DNA from: Acidaminococcus sp.
GTDB lineage: Bacteria; Bacillota; Negativicutes; Acidaminococcales; Acidaminococcaceae
Direction: 5' to 3'
NCBI GenBank assembly: GCA_019416065.1
Contig: DXYB01000014.1
Span: 1 to 41,942, forward strand
DNA length: 41,942 nt
The notes beneath the pieces are model-generated. The model was not told the DNA's origin and did not search any database. It worked only from the letters and a program-made list of their open reading frames with translations. Positions within the stretch are counted from its first letter, which is position 1, and each line of letters opens with the position of its first letter. Below are positions 16,541 through 24,904 of the stretch, in pieces. The position numbers and the translations under genes are program-made.

Positions 16541-17027
16541 ATAGCCATTTGGCAATGGTCGCTTTTGCACTTTTAGCCTTACTGCCTACAATGGCAAGGC
16601 CTTTTTTGTCCACTATGGCCCCTTTGCAGATTCTTGCCACGTCCTGTGGTACATTGGCAAGGCCAGAGCCTTCATGGGTGGTGATGATGCGGATTGTTTT
16701 CCCCGTATAATCAAGCCCTGTAAGAGCTGTCTCCATTTCTGGAGCGTAGGTGCCCCAGTAAATGGGGGACAAAATGTAGAGGGTAGTGTAACTGGAAAGA
16801 TCTCCCAGTTTTTCCTTGATGGGGGCATGACCGATGCGCTCTTTGGCTTCCTGGATGCAGGTCTTGTAGTCCGCTGCATAGGGTACAAGGGGTTTCACTT
16901 TAAAGAGATCTGCTCCGGTGAGTTCCTGCAGATACTCTGCCACAATTTCTGTATTGCCTTTGGAGATATAGCCTACGGCATAATTTTCATCCGCCCGGCT
17001 GAAATAGATGATCAAACTTTTTGTCAT
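16539..17027 (-). CDS. Flavodoxin family protein
   Basis: This 162-residue protein is of the flavodoxin fold and presumably binds FMN. It begins KSLIIYFSRADENYAVG with the phosphate-binding loop region and shows LSPIYWGTYAPEMETAL and TTHEGSGLANVP, typical of the Flavodoxin_4-like group found in gut anaerobes. I use the ATG at 17027, eight bases after AAAGGA, rather than a GTG two codons upstream. It is the last gene of a leftward unit after an SDR and a CMD-like protein, so an electron-transfer or reductase role in that pathway is plausible. Confidence 0.85.
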   Translation of the reverse strand: MTKSLIIYFSRADENYAVGYISKGNTEIVAEYLQELTGADLFKVKPLVPYAADYKTCIQEAKERIGHAPIKEKLGDLSSYTTLYILSPIYWGTYAPEMETALTGLDYTGKTIRIITTHEGSGLANVPQDVARICKGAIVDKKGLAIVGSKAKSAKATIAKWL

Positions 17028-17045
17028 GGTCACAATCCTTTCGCC

Positions 17046-17906
17046 TTATTGCTTGCCCTCTGCCATTCCGGTGGCAAGACCCGGCTGCAGCGGACCATAG
17101 TAGTAGGAAGCCGTAGCACCGCCGTCAATGAGGAAGGTGGCCCCGGTAATGAACTGGGCCCGTTCACTCATAATTAGTTCAGCCACGTCCGCAATTTCGT
17201 CCGCTGTCCCAGGACGACCTGCCGGGCATTTGGCAAACATATTCTTGTAGAAATCGCCCCGGATCCCGTTAAATTCGTCAATGGCCAGCGGGGTGACGAT
17301 AATTCCCGGTGCAATATCATTGATCCTGGCTCCCCGTTTACCCCATTCCACGGCTTCGTACATGACGCGTTTTTCATTGCATCTTTTGGCTAGCTGGTAA
17401 GCTTTCAGCGTGTTTTCAATCTTGTCCGGCTGGAGAAAATCCAGCTGCAGCAGTTCTTCCGTGGGTGTGGTGGCTAGCGCCCGATCTTCTTCCGGGGTTA
17501 GCTGCGGCATACGCCAACCGGACTGGCTGGAAATTGTGACCCCGGCACCGCCCGGAACAATAACCTTGCGCACTTCTTCCAAAAGAACCGCCGTCCCGTA
17601 CAAGTCCACGTTCAGAATGGCTTCTTTGGAGGCCTGTGACGGGGATAAGCCGGCACCGTTTACCAGATATTTGATTATGCCATAGCGTTGTCCTTCGGCT
17701 AGCATGGCTTGAATGGACTCGCGACTGGAAAGATCCATAGCAAAGGGGACGGCGTCAAATCCTGCAGTATTCATGATGTCTGCGATGGCTTTGGCGTTAT
17801 CCAGATTTTTATCGCCCAGAATAATTTTTTTGCCATAGCCGATCCGTCTGGCGATGGCCATGCTCAGTTGTCCTGCTCCCGTTACAATCATTACATCTTT
17901 GTTCAT
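17046..17906 (-). CDS. Short-chain dehydrogenase/reductase (SDR)
   Basis: This 286-residue NAD(P)-dependent oxidoreductase has a Rossmann fold. The nucleotide loop is MIVTGAGQLSMAIA, which lacks the usual third glycine. Other visible elements are NGAG (LVNGAGLSPS), a catalytic serine region TISSQSGW, and the YxxxK pair in AYQLAKRCNEK. The C-terminal FLIDGGATASYYYG is typical of the family. The substrate is unknown. GGAGG precedes the ATG. It is sandwiched between a CMD-like gene and a flavodoxin on the same strand with short gaps. Confidence 0.88.
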   Translation of the reverse strand: MNKDVMIVTGAGQLSMAIARRIGYGKKIILGDKNLDNAKAIADIMNTAGFDAVPFAMDLSSRESIQAMLAEGQRYGIIKYLVNGAGLSPSQASKEAILNVDLYGTAVLLEEVRKVIVPGGAGVTISSQSGWRMPQLTPEEDRALATTPTEELLQLDFLQPDKIENTLKAYQLAKRCNEKRVMYEAVEWGKRGARINDIAPGIIVTPLAIDEFNGIRGDFYKNMFAKCPAGRPGTADEIADVAELIMSERAQFITGATFLIDGGATASYYYGPLQPGLATGMAEGKQ

Positions 17907-17926
17907 AATAAGTAGCCTCCTGTACG

Positions 17927-18703
17927 TTATTTTGCTTGTACGTCTATCGTTTCTTGTGCCTTATTCACGCATCCCAGCGCATTTAGGCTTCTGGGATACC
18001 CGATAAAGGGCACACAGTTGCTGATGACTTTAATAAGAAAAGTCTTGTCATTTCCCAGTTTGATATTGGCAGCGGCATGGGAAGTGAGCTGGGGCTCGCA
18101 TCCACCCTGGGCGGCGAGAAAACAGAACGTGATCATTTCCCGCTGTTTGTAATCCAGGCCTGTTCTTGTGTAATAATCCCCAAAGCAGTTATCCGCCAAC
18201 CAGTAATGGATATGACGGGATTCGGCAGGACCGCTTTTCCAGAAATCTTTCATTCCATCGCCAAAAATGTCAACCTGTGCCTGCGTGCCCGCTTCCCGCC
18301 GGTTATCCGTGGTAGTGGTTGCCTGTCCCTCCAGAGGCAGTGGGACGCCGCTTGCTTCTAATACTTCGTTTGTCACCTTCAAGAAGGGGAACACCCTGCC
18401 CATCCCCAGGTAGGCGGTGGCCTGGTAGACAATTTCTTTTGCTTCTATGGGGGTAATGCCGCAGCGCAGGGCGGCTGGAAGCAGCATTTTATATTCCTCT
18501 AGGCCCTGACAACCTAGCAGTGTGGCTAAAATTGCCATAAACCGGGTCTTTTCTTCCAGCTGCTGGCCCTCTTGGTTAATAACCTCATCAAATGCGAAGT
18601 TGTCAAACCGTTCAATGAATTCCGGATCTGTCCGGAGAAAGTCCGATTGGTACCCAGGAAAAAGTCTTTTATGATATGCTTTGGCTGCCTTTGTGATTGC
18701 CAT
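17927..18703 (-). CDS. Carboxymuconolactone decarboxylase-like protein
   Basis: This 258-residue protein appears to contain two CMD/AhpD-like helical units. One is around LATLLGCQGLEEYKMLLPAAL and EAKEIVYQATAYLGMGRVFPF, the other around REMITFCFLAAQGGCEPQLTSHAAANI. Proteins of this group are decarboxylases, hydroperoxide reductases or of unknown function, and the substrate cannot be named. The ATG at 18703 follows GGAGG. A longer reading from 18817 would cover the promoter and is rejected. It is the first gene of the CMD-SDR-flavodoxin unit, directly downstream of a LysR gene. Confidence 0.85.
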   Translation of the reverse strand: MAITKAAKAYHKRLFPGYQSDFLRTDPEFIERFDNFAFDEVINQEGQQLEEKTRFMAILATLLGCQGLEEYKMLLPAALRCGITPIEAKEIVYQATAYLGMGRVFPFLKVTNEVLEASGVPLPLEGQATTTTDNRREAGTQAQVDIFGDGMKDFWKSGPAESRHIHYWLADNCFGDYYTRTGLDYKQREMITFCFLAAQGGCEPQLTSHAAANIKLGNDKTFLIKVISNCVPFIGYPRSLNALGCVNKAQETIDVQAK

Positions 18704-18767
18704 AGGAAAAGCCTCCTGTTCATTCTTACCTTGCTGTCCCGCAGTCCCTTTGACTGAGGTTACCTTT

Positions 18768-18796
18768 ATTATAGGGGGCGCAACGGAGAGAATCAA
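18768..18796 (-). promoter_or_regulatory. Promoter of the CMD-SDR-flavodoxin operon
   Basis: On the minus strand TTGATT and a perfect TATAAT are separated by exactly 17 bases, about 65 bases before the CMD-like start codon. The 135-bp gap after the LysR gene gives room for an operator upstream. Confidence 0.7.
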
Positions 18797-18838
18797 TTCG
18801 AAACAGGGGGCTTTCAAATCAGTATGAGTTATGCGAAA

Positions 18839-19720
18839 TTAGAACAGGGAGCGGAGTAGTTTTGCAAAGGTACGGATATAGATATTGGTGCACTCCTGCT
18901 TCCAGAAGGCACAATAGGTTCTTTTTACCGTCTGGTTGTGGCGCAAAAGTGGAAGTCGTTTCAGGGAGGCCCCAAACCAGGTATCTTTTTCAGGTCCTTC
19001 CACAGGCAGGATCCCGCGGTTGGCAACCACCAGGCTTCTAGCTTCCTGTAGGGTCTTAGTGAAGAGAAATTCCCCCTGAAAGCCTATGATGTCCCGGTAA
19101 AATCGGCTTTCTTCTTCCTGCTGGTCCGGGGAAGCCACTAAAATACACGGTGTATTTTTTAATTCTTCCACGCTGACGGTGTCCAGCTTGGATAAGGGAT
19201 TATAGGTACCCATTTCCACATAGCAGATGGTTTCTTTTAAAACCAGATTCTCGTACAGGGGAGAGAACGCTCGCCGCTGGTCATTCAGGACAAGGTCAAT
19301 GGTCCCTGAAAGTAAACCCTCGTATAATTCTTCATGGGTCCCGCTGGTGACAGTCACCTCCACTGCAGGATACTTGGCGGCAAACAGGGCAATCGCGCTG
19401 TTAAATTCATCCCCACTGTAGGTCGTCAGGCACCCCAGGGATAAGGTTTCTGCACTATGGCGGGCAATTCTAGCAGTTTCCTGGCAGAGCTGTGCCAGGT
19501 CTGCCGTAATGACAAGGCTTTTGCGGTAAAAATAGGTTCCTGCCTCTGTTAATGTAAAACTGCGGTTTTTTCGAATCAGGAGCTGCGCCCCGATTTCTGC
19601 TTCCAAGGACTTAATGGACTGGGAAATCCCGGATTGGGAAATGTGACAAGCTTCGGCGGCCTCGGTAAAACTGTTATTTTCCACCACCGCTTGAAAGTGC
19701 TGGAGCTGCCTGAGCATCAT
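18839..19720 (-). CDS. LysR-family regulator of the neighbouring redox operon
   Basis: This 293-residue LysR-type regulator has a helix-turn-helix at about residues 15-60 (FTEAAEACHISQSGISQSIKSLE), then the linker helix and an effector-binding domain (TLSLGCLTTYSGDEFNSAIALF). Two adjacent ATG codons could start it, and the ribosome binding site is weak. Unlike most LysR genes it is co-directional with its presumed target, the CMD-SDR-flavodoxin unit immediately downstream, which has its own promoter. The control relationship is inferred from proximity. Confidence 0.82.
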   Translation of the reverse strand: MMLRQLQHFQAVVENNSFTEAAEACHISQSGISQSIKSLEAEIGAQLLIRKNRSFTLTEAGTYFYRKSLVITADLAQLCQETARIARHSAETLSLGCLTTYSGDEFNSAIALFAAKYPAVEVTVTSGTHEELYEGLLSGTIDLVLNDQRRAFSPLYENLVLKETICYVEMGTYNPLSKLDTVSVEELKNTPCILVASPDQQEEESRFYRDIIGFQGEFLFTKTLQEARSLVVANRGILPVEGPEKDTWFGASLKRLPLLRHNQTVKRTYCAFWKQECTNIYIRTFAKLLRSLF

Positions 19721-19763
19721 ACTATATCACCACTTTTTGACGATTTTTGTTGGCAGGAGAGAG

Positions 19764-20231
19764 TCATTTTCCTGTGTAGGCATCCTTTGGGTTCGTAGAA
19801 AAATTCTGTGCAGCCAGCCAGTGCTTTTCCTCTTCATTTTCCGGGACATCCATCCGTTCAATCTTAAAGACCACAGGCCGGGTGCCGTCATTGCAGCAGG
19901 CAATCATGATACGGTCGTCATGGGTCCAGCCGTGCATAATAGCGCCGCCTTGCAGCGCTGTATAGATGTAGCGGCTGATGGCATCCCAGGCTTCCGCACA
20001 AAAAGGCATTGTGGGGCCACCGGCTGTGGCAGCGGGATCTCCAGTTGCTTTGACTAGCGTATTAAGCCCTGCATGCCAAAAATCGTCTTTAGCTGCATTG
20101 CGGTCAAAGATATATTCATCTCCTACGTGGTAGCAGGGGCATGGCCCGGATTTTGGATCAGCCAGGTACTTTTCCTGCAAATCCGTAAAACAGTTTGTAG
20201 CAAGAACCGTGACTTTACATCTATGCTGCAT
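19764..20231 (-). CDS. TIGR04076-type protein, unknown function
   Basis: This 155-residue protein resembles the TIGR04076 family. Visible hallmarks are an N-terminal strand CKVTVLATNCF, the Cys pair in SGPCPCYHVGDEYIF, an aromatic segment FCAEAWDAISRYIYTALQGG, and the C-terminal IACCNDGTRPVVFKIER with two adjacent cysteines. The biochemical role of the family is not known to me. The start has a strong AGGAGGAG ribosome binding site. It stands upstream of the LysR gene on the same strand and just after a degraded monooxygenase-like fragment. Confidence 0.8.
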   Translation of the reverse strand: MQHRCKVTVLATNCFTDLQEKYLADPKSGPCPCYHVGDEYIFDRNAAKDDFWHAGLNTLVKATGDPAATAGGPTMPFCAEAWDAISRYIYTALQGGAIMHGWTHDDRIMIACCNDGTRPVVFKIERMDVPENEEEKHWLAAQNFSTNPKDAYTGK

Positions 20232-20274
20232 TGTTCTCCTCCTGTAATGGTTTTATCTTTTGTAGGGGCTCTAT

Positions 20275-20412
20275 AATCAAAGACGTACATATAGAATTGG
20301 TCAATCCGCAAGGCTCGGATGGCATTGGCTATCCGCTGCTTTCCATTTCCTCGGCAAATTTTCGGGCGCTGCTGTTTTCGCCCTTGTAGTATAAATTGAC
20401 TGTAAGACTCAT
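20275..20412 (-). pseudogene. Frameshifted remnant resembling an antibiotic-biosynthesis-type monooxygenase
   Basis: From an ATG at 20412 with GAAAGG upstream, 27 codons read MSLTVNLYYKGENSSARKFA and on to EEMESSG, then a TAG at 20329. Shifting one frame continues sensibly as IANAIRALRIDQFYMYVFDY before degrading. The opening resembles small ABM/quinol-monooxygenase-like proteins, which are normally about 95-100 residues. I therefore read this as a broken gene. The match is from memory of the family and is short. Confidence 0.4.
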
Positions 20413-20416
20413 AATT

Positions 20417-21808
20417 TTACCTTTCTCCGTCTTTGCCTTTTGTCATCAGCACCACCGTTTCTATATGGCTGGTATGGGGAAACATGTCCACGGGCTGGAC
20501 GTTGCGCAGAATATATCCTTTGTCCCGCAAAATGGCGGCATCTCGTGCCAGGGTGGCGGGATTGCAGGATACGTAGACCACCCGCTTGGGCTGCACCTTG
20601 CTAATGGCATCCAGCACTCTTTTTTCACAGCCTGCCCGGGGCGGATCCAGAACCATCACAGCAGGACGACTGCCCTGTCGGATCAGTTCCGGCAGGACTT
20701 TGGCAGTATCGCCGCAGAGAAAATCTACGTTTTTTATGTGGTTATCTCGGGCGTTTTGTCGGGCATCCCGAATGGCTGCCGGCACAATTTCTATGCCTAG
20801 GGCGCGTTTGGCTTTCTGGGACAGGAACAGGGTAATGGTACCCGTCCCACAGTACGCATCCAGCACCGTTTCTTTTCCCGTCAGTCCGGCAAAACGCAGG
20901 GCCGTTTCGTATAGCACTTCTGCCTGGGCTGTGTTTACCTGAAAAAAGGAGAGGGGAGAAATGGTAAAGGTAAAATCTCCCAGCTTGTCGTGAATTACCC
21001 CGGGACCATAGATGGTAAGGGTTTTGGGCCCCAGGATCACGTTGGTATGGCGCGTGTTGATATTCTGTACCAGGGTGGTGAAATGGGGAATGGCTTCCCG
21101 CAGTTGTTTTGCCAAGTCTTTCAAATGGGGTACTTGTTGGGTATTGGTCACAAGGACAGCCATCACTTCTCCCGTATGAACACCGACTCGCCCCATTACA
21201 TGACGGACAATGCCTCGCCGCGCATCTTCGTCCAAAGCCGGGATTTTATAGGTTTCCATCCATTGCCGCACCACTTGGGCAATCTGGTTGTTGGTTTTTT
21301 GCTGTATCAGGCAGTCCTTGATATCAATCACGCGATGCGTGCCTTGGGCATAGCACCCCATAACAAGGGGATGCCCTTTTTCCTGGGCTACTGGAAGCTG
21401 CATTTTGTTCCGGTAGTGCCAGGGATCTTTGGCCCCCAACGTTTCCTGCACCACGGGATGGGGAAAATGCCCGATCCGTTCCAGATCATCTATGACAGTC
21501 TGCCGTTTGTACTTAAGCTGGGCCGGATAGGAAAGATGTTGCAATTGGCAGCCGCCACAAGCTTCGTATACAGGACATAAGGGTGCCGTGCGGTCCTGGG
21601 AGGGGACAAGCAGTTTGACCAGGCGACCTAGCCCATATTTTTTTTTTAGCAGGGTGATTTGCGCCTGCACCCGTTCTCCCGGCAGGGCCCCGGGCACAAA
21701 AAACGTAAAGCCTTGTTCTTTTCCTACCCCTTCGCCAGAGGATCCAAGGCCTGTAATGGTCAGTTCGATCATGTCATTGGGCCTGAATGCGATTGTATTT
21801 CCTTTCAT
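20417..21808 (-). CDS. rlmD: 23S rRNA (uracil-5-)-methyltransferase, RlmD/RumA type
   Basis: This 463-residue SAM-dependent enzyme should make 5-methyluridine in 23S rRNA. It has an N-terminal TRAM domain (ITGLGSSGEGVGKEQGFTFF). A Cys cluster for an iron-sulfur site follows (CPVYEACGGCQLQH, plus a later Cys in KDCLIQQ). The methyltransferase part contains VLDAYCGTGTITLFLSQ, VLDPPRAGCEK and the catalytic VVYVSCNPATLARD. In Gram-positives a single enzyme often serves two sites (RlmCD), so the exact uridine is uncertain. The start has AAGGGGAG upstream. Confidence 0.9.
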   Translation of the reverse strand: MKGNTIAFRPNDMIELTITGLGSSGEGVGKEQGFTFFVPGALPGERVQAQITLLKKKYGLGRLVKLLVPSQDRTAPLCPVYEACGGCQLQHLSYPAQLKYKRQTVIDDLERIGHFPHPVVQETLGAKDPWHYRNKMQLPVAQEKGHPLVMGCYAQGTHRVIDIKDCLIQQKTNNQIAQVVRQWMETYKIPALDEDARRGIVRHVMGRVGVHTGEVMAVLVTNTQQVPHLKDLAKQLREAIPHFTTLVQNINTRHTNVILGPKTLTIYGPGVIHDKLGDFTFTISPLSFFQVNTAQAEVLYETALRFAGLTGKETVLDAYCGTGTITLFLSQKAKRALGIEIVPAAIRDARQNARDNHIKNVDFLCGDTAKVLPELIRQGSRPAVMVLDPPRAGCEKRVLDAISKVQPKRVVYVSCNPATLARDAAILRDKGYILRNVQPVDMFPHTSHIETVVLMTKGKDGER

Positions 21809-21834
21809 GCTACTCCCCTTGCTTAATTTTTTTA

Positions 21835-21864
21835 TTGACAGAGAGATCTGTTTTCTTTTATGAT
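21835..21864 (+). promoter_or_regulatory. Promoter for crcB
   Basis: A consensus TTGACA is followed after 18 bases by TATGAT, about 120 bases upstream of crcB. A partly symmetric AT-rich element (TACC-TTATC-GGTA flanked by AATA/TTAT) sits directly behind it and could be an operator. I looked for a fluoride riboswitch in the leader and did not find its conserved GATGG-type core. Confidence 0.55.
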
Positions 21865-21982
21865 AATACTATACCTTATCGGTATTATAACAGAAATTAT
21901 ACATGACGCTGTAACAGAGCGCCGTTTTTTCAAATAAAATAAACTGTTTGGGAGGCGGAAATCGTATAGAGGAGGAAAAAGC

Positions 21983-22372
21983 ATGCTAGGGGAATTGTCT
22001 TTGTTACTATATGTGGCGCTGGGGGGCGCATTGGGATCAGTACTGCGGTTTTTAACGGTGATTTTGGTTAAAAAACTGCTGGGATCAGGATTTCCTTGGG
22101 AGATGGTCGTAGTCAACACCTTAGGCTGCTTTGTGGTGGGATTTTTTGCTGCTTTTCTCTATTTAAAGTTTCCTCATCCCCGGTGGATTATGTTTGTATA
22201 CTGGGGGTTAATTGGTGGGTTTACCGCATTTTCTTCCTTTGTGAAGGAAGGCTTGCATCTTTTTGTTCACGGGGATCATCTGACCGGCTTTTTCTATCTG
22301 CTTCTGCAAAATACCCTGGGGATGCTGGCCGCGGCGGTGGCATTTTACGGCGGTAAACATTTATTTTCATAA
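21983..22372 (+). CDS. crcB: Fluoride channel CrcB/Fluc
   Basis: This 129-residue protein with four hydrophobic helices is expected to be the dimeric fluoride exporter that protects cells from fluoride. Family motifs are GGALGSVLRF at the N terminus, the pore segment VVNTLGCFVVGF and GLIGGFTAFSSFV. The start has GAGGAGG upstream. It is a single-gene unit with its own promoter and terminator. Confidence 0.92.
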   Translation: MLGELSLLLYVALGGALGSVLRFLTVILVKKLLGSGFPWEMVVVNTLGCFVVGFFAAFLYLKFPHPRWIMFVYWGLIGGFTAFSSFVKEGLHLFVHGDHLTGFFYLLLQNTLGMLAAAVAFYGGKHLFS

Positions 22373-22376
22373 GCGG

Positions 22377-22407
22377 AGGGACACAAAAGTGTCTCTTTTA
22401 TTTTTTT
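22377..22407 (+). terminator. Terminator of crcB
   Basis: AGGGACAC pairs with GTGTCTCT (one G-T pair) across an AAAA loop and runs into a long T tract. The T tract also contains the first alternative start of the next gene. Confidence 0.8.
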
Positions 22408-22423
22408 GAAAGAAGGAACGGGA

Positions 22424-23500
22424 TTGACGCATTTTTTTAGTGTACTCTTTTTGGTGGACCTAATCGGAAGCACTCTGGTTTGGGCTATGTTCCAGACGGG
22501 AGTGCCTTTTTTGGCCCCCTTTTGGACGCTAGGAGTTTTTTGGCTTATGGCAGCGCTTTTTATTTTTGCAAATACCTGGCTCCATGTGTTGCCCCACCCG
22601 CTTACCAGAATACTCGCTTGGGTAAGTGGACTATGGATGGGGTTTTTGTATTATGGCTTTTTGTCCCTGCCCTTTTTTCTCTTGGCAGTTATAGGGGCGT
22701 ACTGTGGCGGCTTTTTCGCTTGGCCGGAAAAGGCAGCCCAATTTCTTTTTGTATTGGATATGGCGCTGGTGCTGGTAGGCCTTTTACGGGCGCTGTTTCC
22801 CCGGGTGCGCAAGATTACTTTGCAAACGGACAAAAAAATAGCCCATTCCTATACCCTGGCCTTTGCGTCAGATATCCATTTTGGTGGATTATTTGGAAAA
22901 TGGCACGCCCGGCGTTTTGTCAGGTGGCTGAATGCCCAGCATCCTGATGTGGTGCTGGTAGGCGGGGATATTGTGGATGGGGATCTCCTTTTTGTGCAAC
23001 AGGAGAAAACCTTTGAGGTATTGCAGGATATTGTGGCTCGGAACGGTATCTATGCGGTCTATGGGAACCACGATAAACGGAGGGGTACCGGGCTGTTGGA
23101 AAAATATCTGCTAGAGCAGGAAGGGATCCACTTTTTGGTGGATGAAACTTGTCAACTCACGCCCGAGATTACCCTTACGGGGATGGATGATTATCTGTTT
23201 GGGGAACGCAAGGCGGAAATTACCCCGGAAGTGGGGAAATATAATATCTTTATGGAGCATGAACCGCAGCGCATCCAACAGGCCGCAGAAAAAGGGTATG
23301 ACCTGTATTTGGCAGGGCATACCCATGCGGGGCAGCTGTTTCCCAATCGGATTTTCACCAAGCATCTTTTTGCTCTGGATTATGGGCAAAAACGGTTTGG
23401 ACCGCTTATGGCCATCGTGTCCAGCGGCTGGGGATTGTGGGGCGTGCCGCTGCGCATTGGTCCCAGGTCAGAGCTGGTGGTTGTTCATCTTTTGCCCTGA
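22424..23500 (+). CDS. Membrane-anchored metallophosphoesterase
   Basis: The product is 358 residues. The first 130 or so form four or five hydrophobic helices, followed by a calcineurin-like phosphoesterase domain. The metal-site motifs are all present: ASDIHFGG, GGDIVDGD, YGNHDKR, and GHTHAGQ near the C terminus. The active site side relative to the membrane cannot be fixed from the sequence. The family includes YkuE/YaeI-type enzymes, some of which act on lipid intermediates. I chose a TTG at 22424, six bases after AAGGA, over a TTG at 22406 that lies in the terminator tail. Confidence 0.85.
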   Translation: MTHFFSVLFLVDLIGSTLVWAMFQTGVPFLAPFWTLGVFWLMAALFIFANTWLHVLPHPLTRILAWVSGLWMGFLYYGFLSLPFFLLAVIGAYCGGFFAWPEKAAQFLFVLDMALVLVGLLRALFPRVRKITLQTDKKIAHSYTLAFASDIHFGGLFGKWHARRFVRWLNAQHPDVVLVGGDIVDGDLLFVQQEKTFEVLQDIVARNGIYAVYGNHDKRRGTGLLEKYLLEQEGIHFLVDETCQLTPEITLTGMDDYLFGERKAEITPEVGKYNIFMEHEPQRIQQAAEKGYDLYLAGHTHAGQLFPNRIFTKHLFALDYGQKRFGPLMAIVSSGWGLWGVPLRIGPRSELVVVHLLP

Positions 23501-23503
23501 TGC

Positions 23504-24112
23504 CTACAGCTTTGTGAGCGGCAAAAGGCAAGCGGCATAGGCTTCTGCCTTTTTCGCTAGCTTCATGGGATACGCCCGGCTGGTAGAGGGGAGACGGGTT
23601 AACTGGTAGTGGCGGCCGTCTAACATCACGGGGACACTGGTGTTGCTTTTTGGGAGTTTGGGCGGGTTGCTGCACTGGTGCAGCACAATTTCTGTGGCTT
23701 TTTCGCCCGTAGTGGCCAGCACCTGACAATTTGGCAGTTTCGCCAGCATGGCAGGCAGATTCCCTTCCTCCACCACGTGCAGGAATTTATCAGAGGCGTT
23801 GCCTTTTTCCCGCTGGGCTTTTTGCACGACGGTGCCAAGGGCGATGCCTTTTTCACGTAATACCTGTTTAATCTTTTCCGGGTCAAAGCCCTTTTCCGTA
23901 CCCCGGCGTAAAGCGTCTGGATTTTGATAGAAGAGCATCCCCATAATTCGCCAGATATCATTTTGGAAATTGGGATAGTAAAAGGGCATGCCCCATTTTT
24001 CTTTACGGGGCGGGAAGGTGCCGATGAGCAGCACTTTGGCCTTTGGCGGCAAAAAAGGCGGGAAGGGGTGCTCCTCTACAGGGAGAGCGGGGAGAATGTC
24101 AAGCGTCTCCAT
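23504..24112 (-). CDS. Uracil-DNA glycosylase superfamily protein
   Basis: This 202-residue protein has the UDG-fold signature near its N terminus (KVLLIGTFPPRKEKWGMPF, then YYPNFQNDIWRIMGMLF). A C-terminal RLPSTSRAY segment is in the place of the DNA-intercalating loop motif. It probably removes a deaminated or damaged base from DNA, but which base is not clear. The ATG at 24112 directly follows the stop of the Crp/Fnr gene, implying cotranscription. Its stop is three bases from the convergent phosphoesterase stop, and I see no terminator between them. Confidence 0.8.
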   Translation of the reverse strand: METLDILPALPVEEHPFPPFLPPKAKVLLIGTFPPRKEKWGMPFYYPNFQNDIWRIMGMLFYQNPDALRRGTEKGFDPEKIKQVLREKGIALGTVVQKAQREKGNASDKFLHVVEEGNLPAMLAKLPNCQVLATTGEKATEIVLHQCSNPPKLPKSNTSVPVMLDGRHYQLTRLPSTSRAYPMKLAKKAEAYAACLLPLTKL

Positions 24113-24113
24113 A

Positions 24114-24782
24114 TTAGGCCCCCGGATCCTGCAGCAGCTTGAAACTTTCCTTGTGGTATTCCAAAAGCCCATCTTTTTGCATTTTGGAGAGCTCGCCGCT
24201 TAATGCGCTGCGGTCCACGCCCAGATAATCTGCCATTTGCTGCCGGTTAAAGGGAACGGTGATGATCTTTTTGCCCTGTTTAGCACTTAAAAAGGATAGA
24301 TAGGACAATACCCGTCCCCGGATGGATTTACTGGAAGTATGAAGAATCCGGCGGGAAAGGGCTAAATTTTTCCCTGCCAGGATGTGCAGCAGATTTTCGC
24401 TGATTTGCTGATGCTGCGGGCAGTTGCGGGAGCAGGTGTGGAGTACCTTGCCTAGATCCATCATAAGAACAGTGGTGTCTTCTACCGCCATGACACTGAT
24501 CATCAGGGGTTCGTCATCGGTGCAGGCATAGGCTTCTGCAAATAGTTCGCCGGCTACGGCTTTTCCTAGTAGTGTCCGATTTCCCCATAGATCGTCGTGC
24601 TCCATAATCACGCTGCCTTTTATAATCATACTGACCGTGTGTACAATATCCCCAGCATAGTGGATATACGTTCCCTTGGGAAAGGAACGTAGTACACCTC
24701 CGATACAGGTCATGCGAGTTTGGATCTCCTGGGGGGAGATGTGGGAAAACAGCGGTGTTTTGGCTAAAAAAGTTGTATCCAC
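24114..24782 (-). CDS. Crp/Fnr-family transcription regulator
   Basis: This 222-residue regulator has an N-terminal cyclic-nucleotide-binding-like beta-barrel (about residues 10-120). A C-terminal winged helix-turn-helix contains NRQQMADYLGVDRSALSGEL. No N-terminal cysteine cluster for an Fnr-type iron-sulfur centre is present. Two cysteines in HTCSRNCPQHQQ could be redox sensitive. The GTG start has GGAGG seven bases upstream. It is cotranscribed with the UDG-like gene and divergent from metA. A 14-bp perfect palindrome lies in its leader. Confidence 0.87.
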   Translation of the reverse strand: MDTTFLAKTPLFSHISPQEIQTRMTCIGGVLRSFPKGTYIHYAGDIVHTVSMIIKGSVIMEHDDLWGNRTLLGKAVAGELFAEAYACTDDEPLMISVMAVEDTTVLMMDLGKVLHTCSRNCPQHQQISENLLHILAGKNLALSRRILHTSSKSIRGRVLSYLSFLSAKQGKKIITVPFNRQQMADYLGVDRSALSGELSKMQKDGLLEYHKESFKLLQDPGA

Positions 24783-24794
24783 AATTTCACCTCC

Positions 24795-24808
24795 GTTGTT
24801 TAAACAAC
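24795..24808. promoter_or_regulatory. 14-bp palindrome in the leader of the Crp/Fnr gene
   Basis: GTTGTTTAAACAAC is a perfect palindrome between the -10 box and the ribosome binding site of the regulator gene. Its position is right for an autorepression operator. This is inference from symmetry and placement. Confidence 0.4.
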
Positions 24809-24836
24809 ATTATATCTACAGTATACGACAATTCAA
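24809..24836 (-). promoter_or_regulatory. Promoter of the Crp/Fnr-UDG operon
   Basis: On the minus strand TTGAAT and a perfect TATAAT are separated by 16 bases, about 25-55 bases before the start codon. Confidence 0.6.
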
Positions 24837-24869
24837 CAAAAATTACAATGTTCGCCCGTATAGCGCCTC

Positions 24870-24898
24870 TTGACGGGTATACCCTTTTATGATAGAGT
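24870..24898 (+). promoter_or_regulatory. Promoter of the metA T-box transcript
   Basis: TTGACG and TAGAGT are separated by 17 bases. Transcription from here would begin close to 24905, at the 5' end of the T-box leader. Confidence 0.55.
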
Positions 24899-24904
24899 TT
24901 AGAT

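Noticed and set aside
21865..21982. Fluoride riboswitch upstream of crcB
   Set aside because: The conserved fluoride riboswitch core is not visible. Only a promoter and a weak AT-rich dyad are seen.
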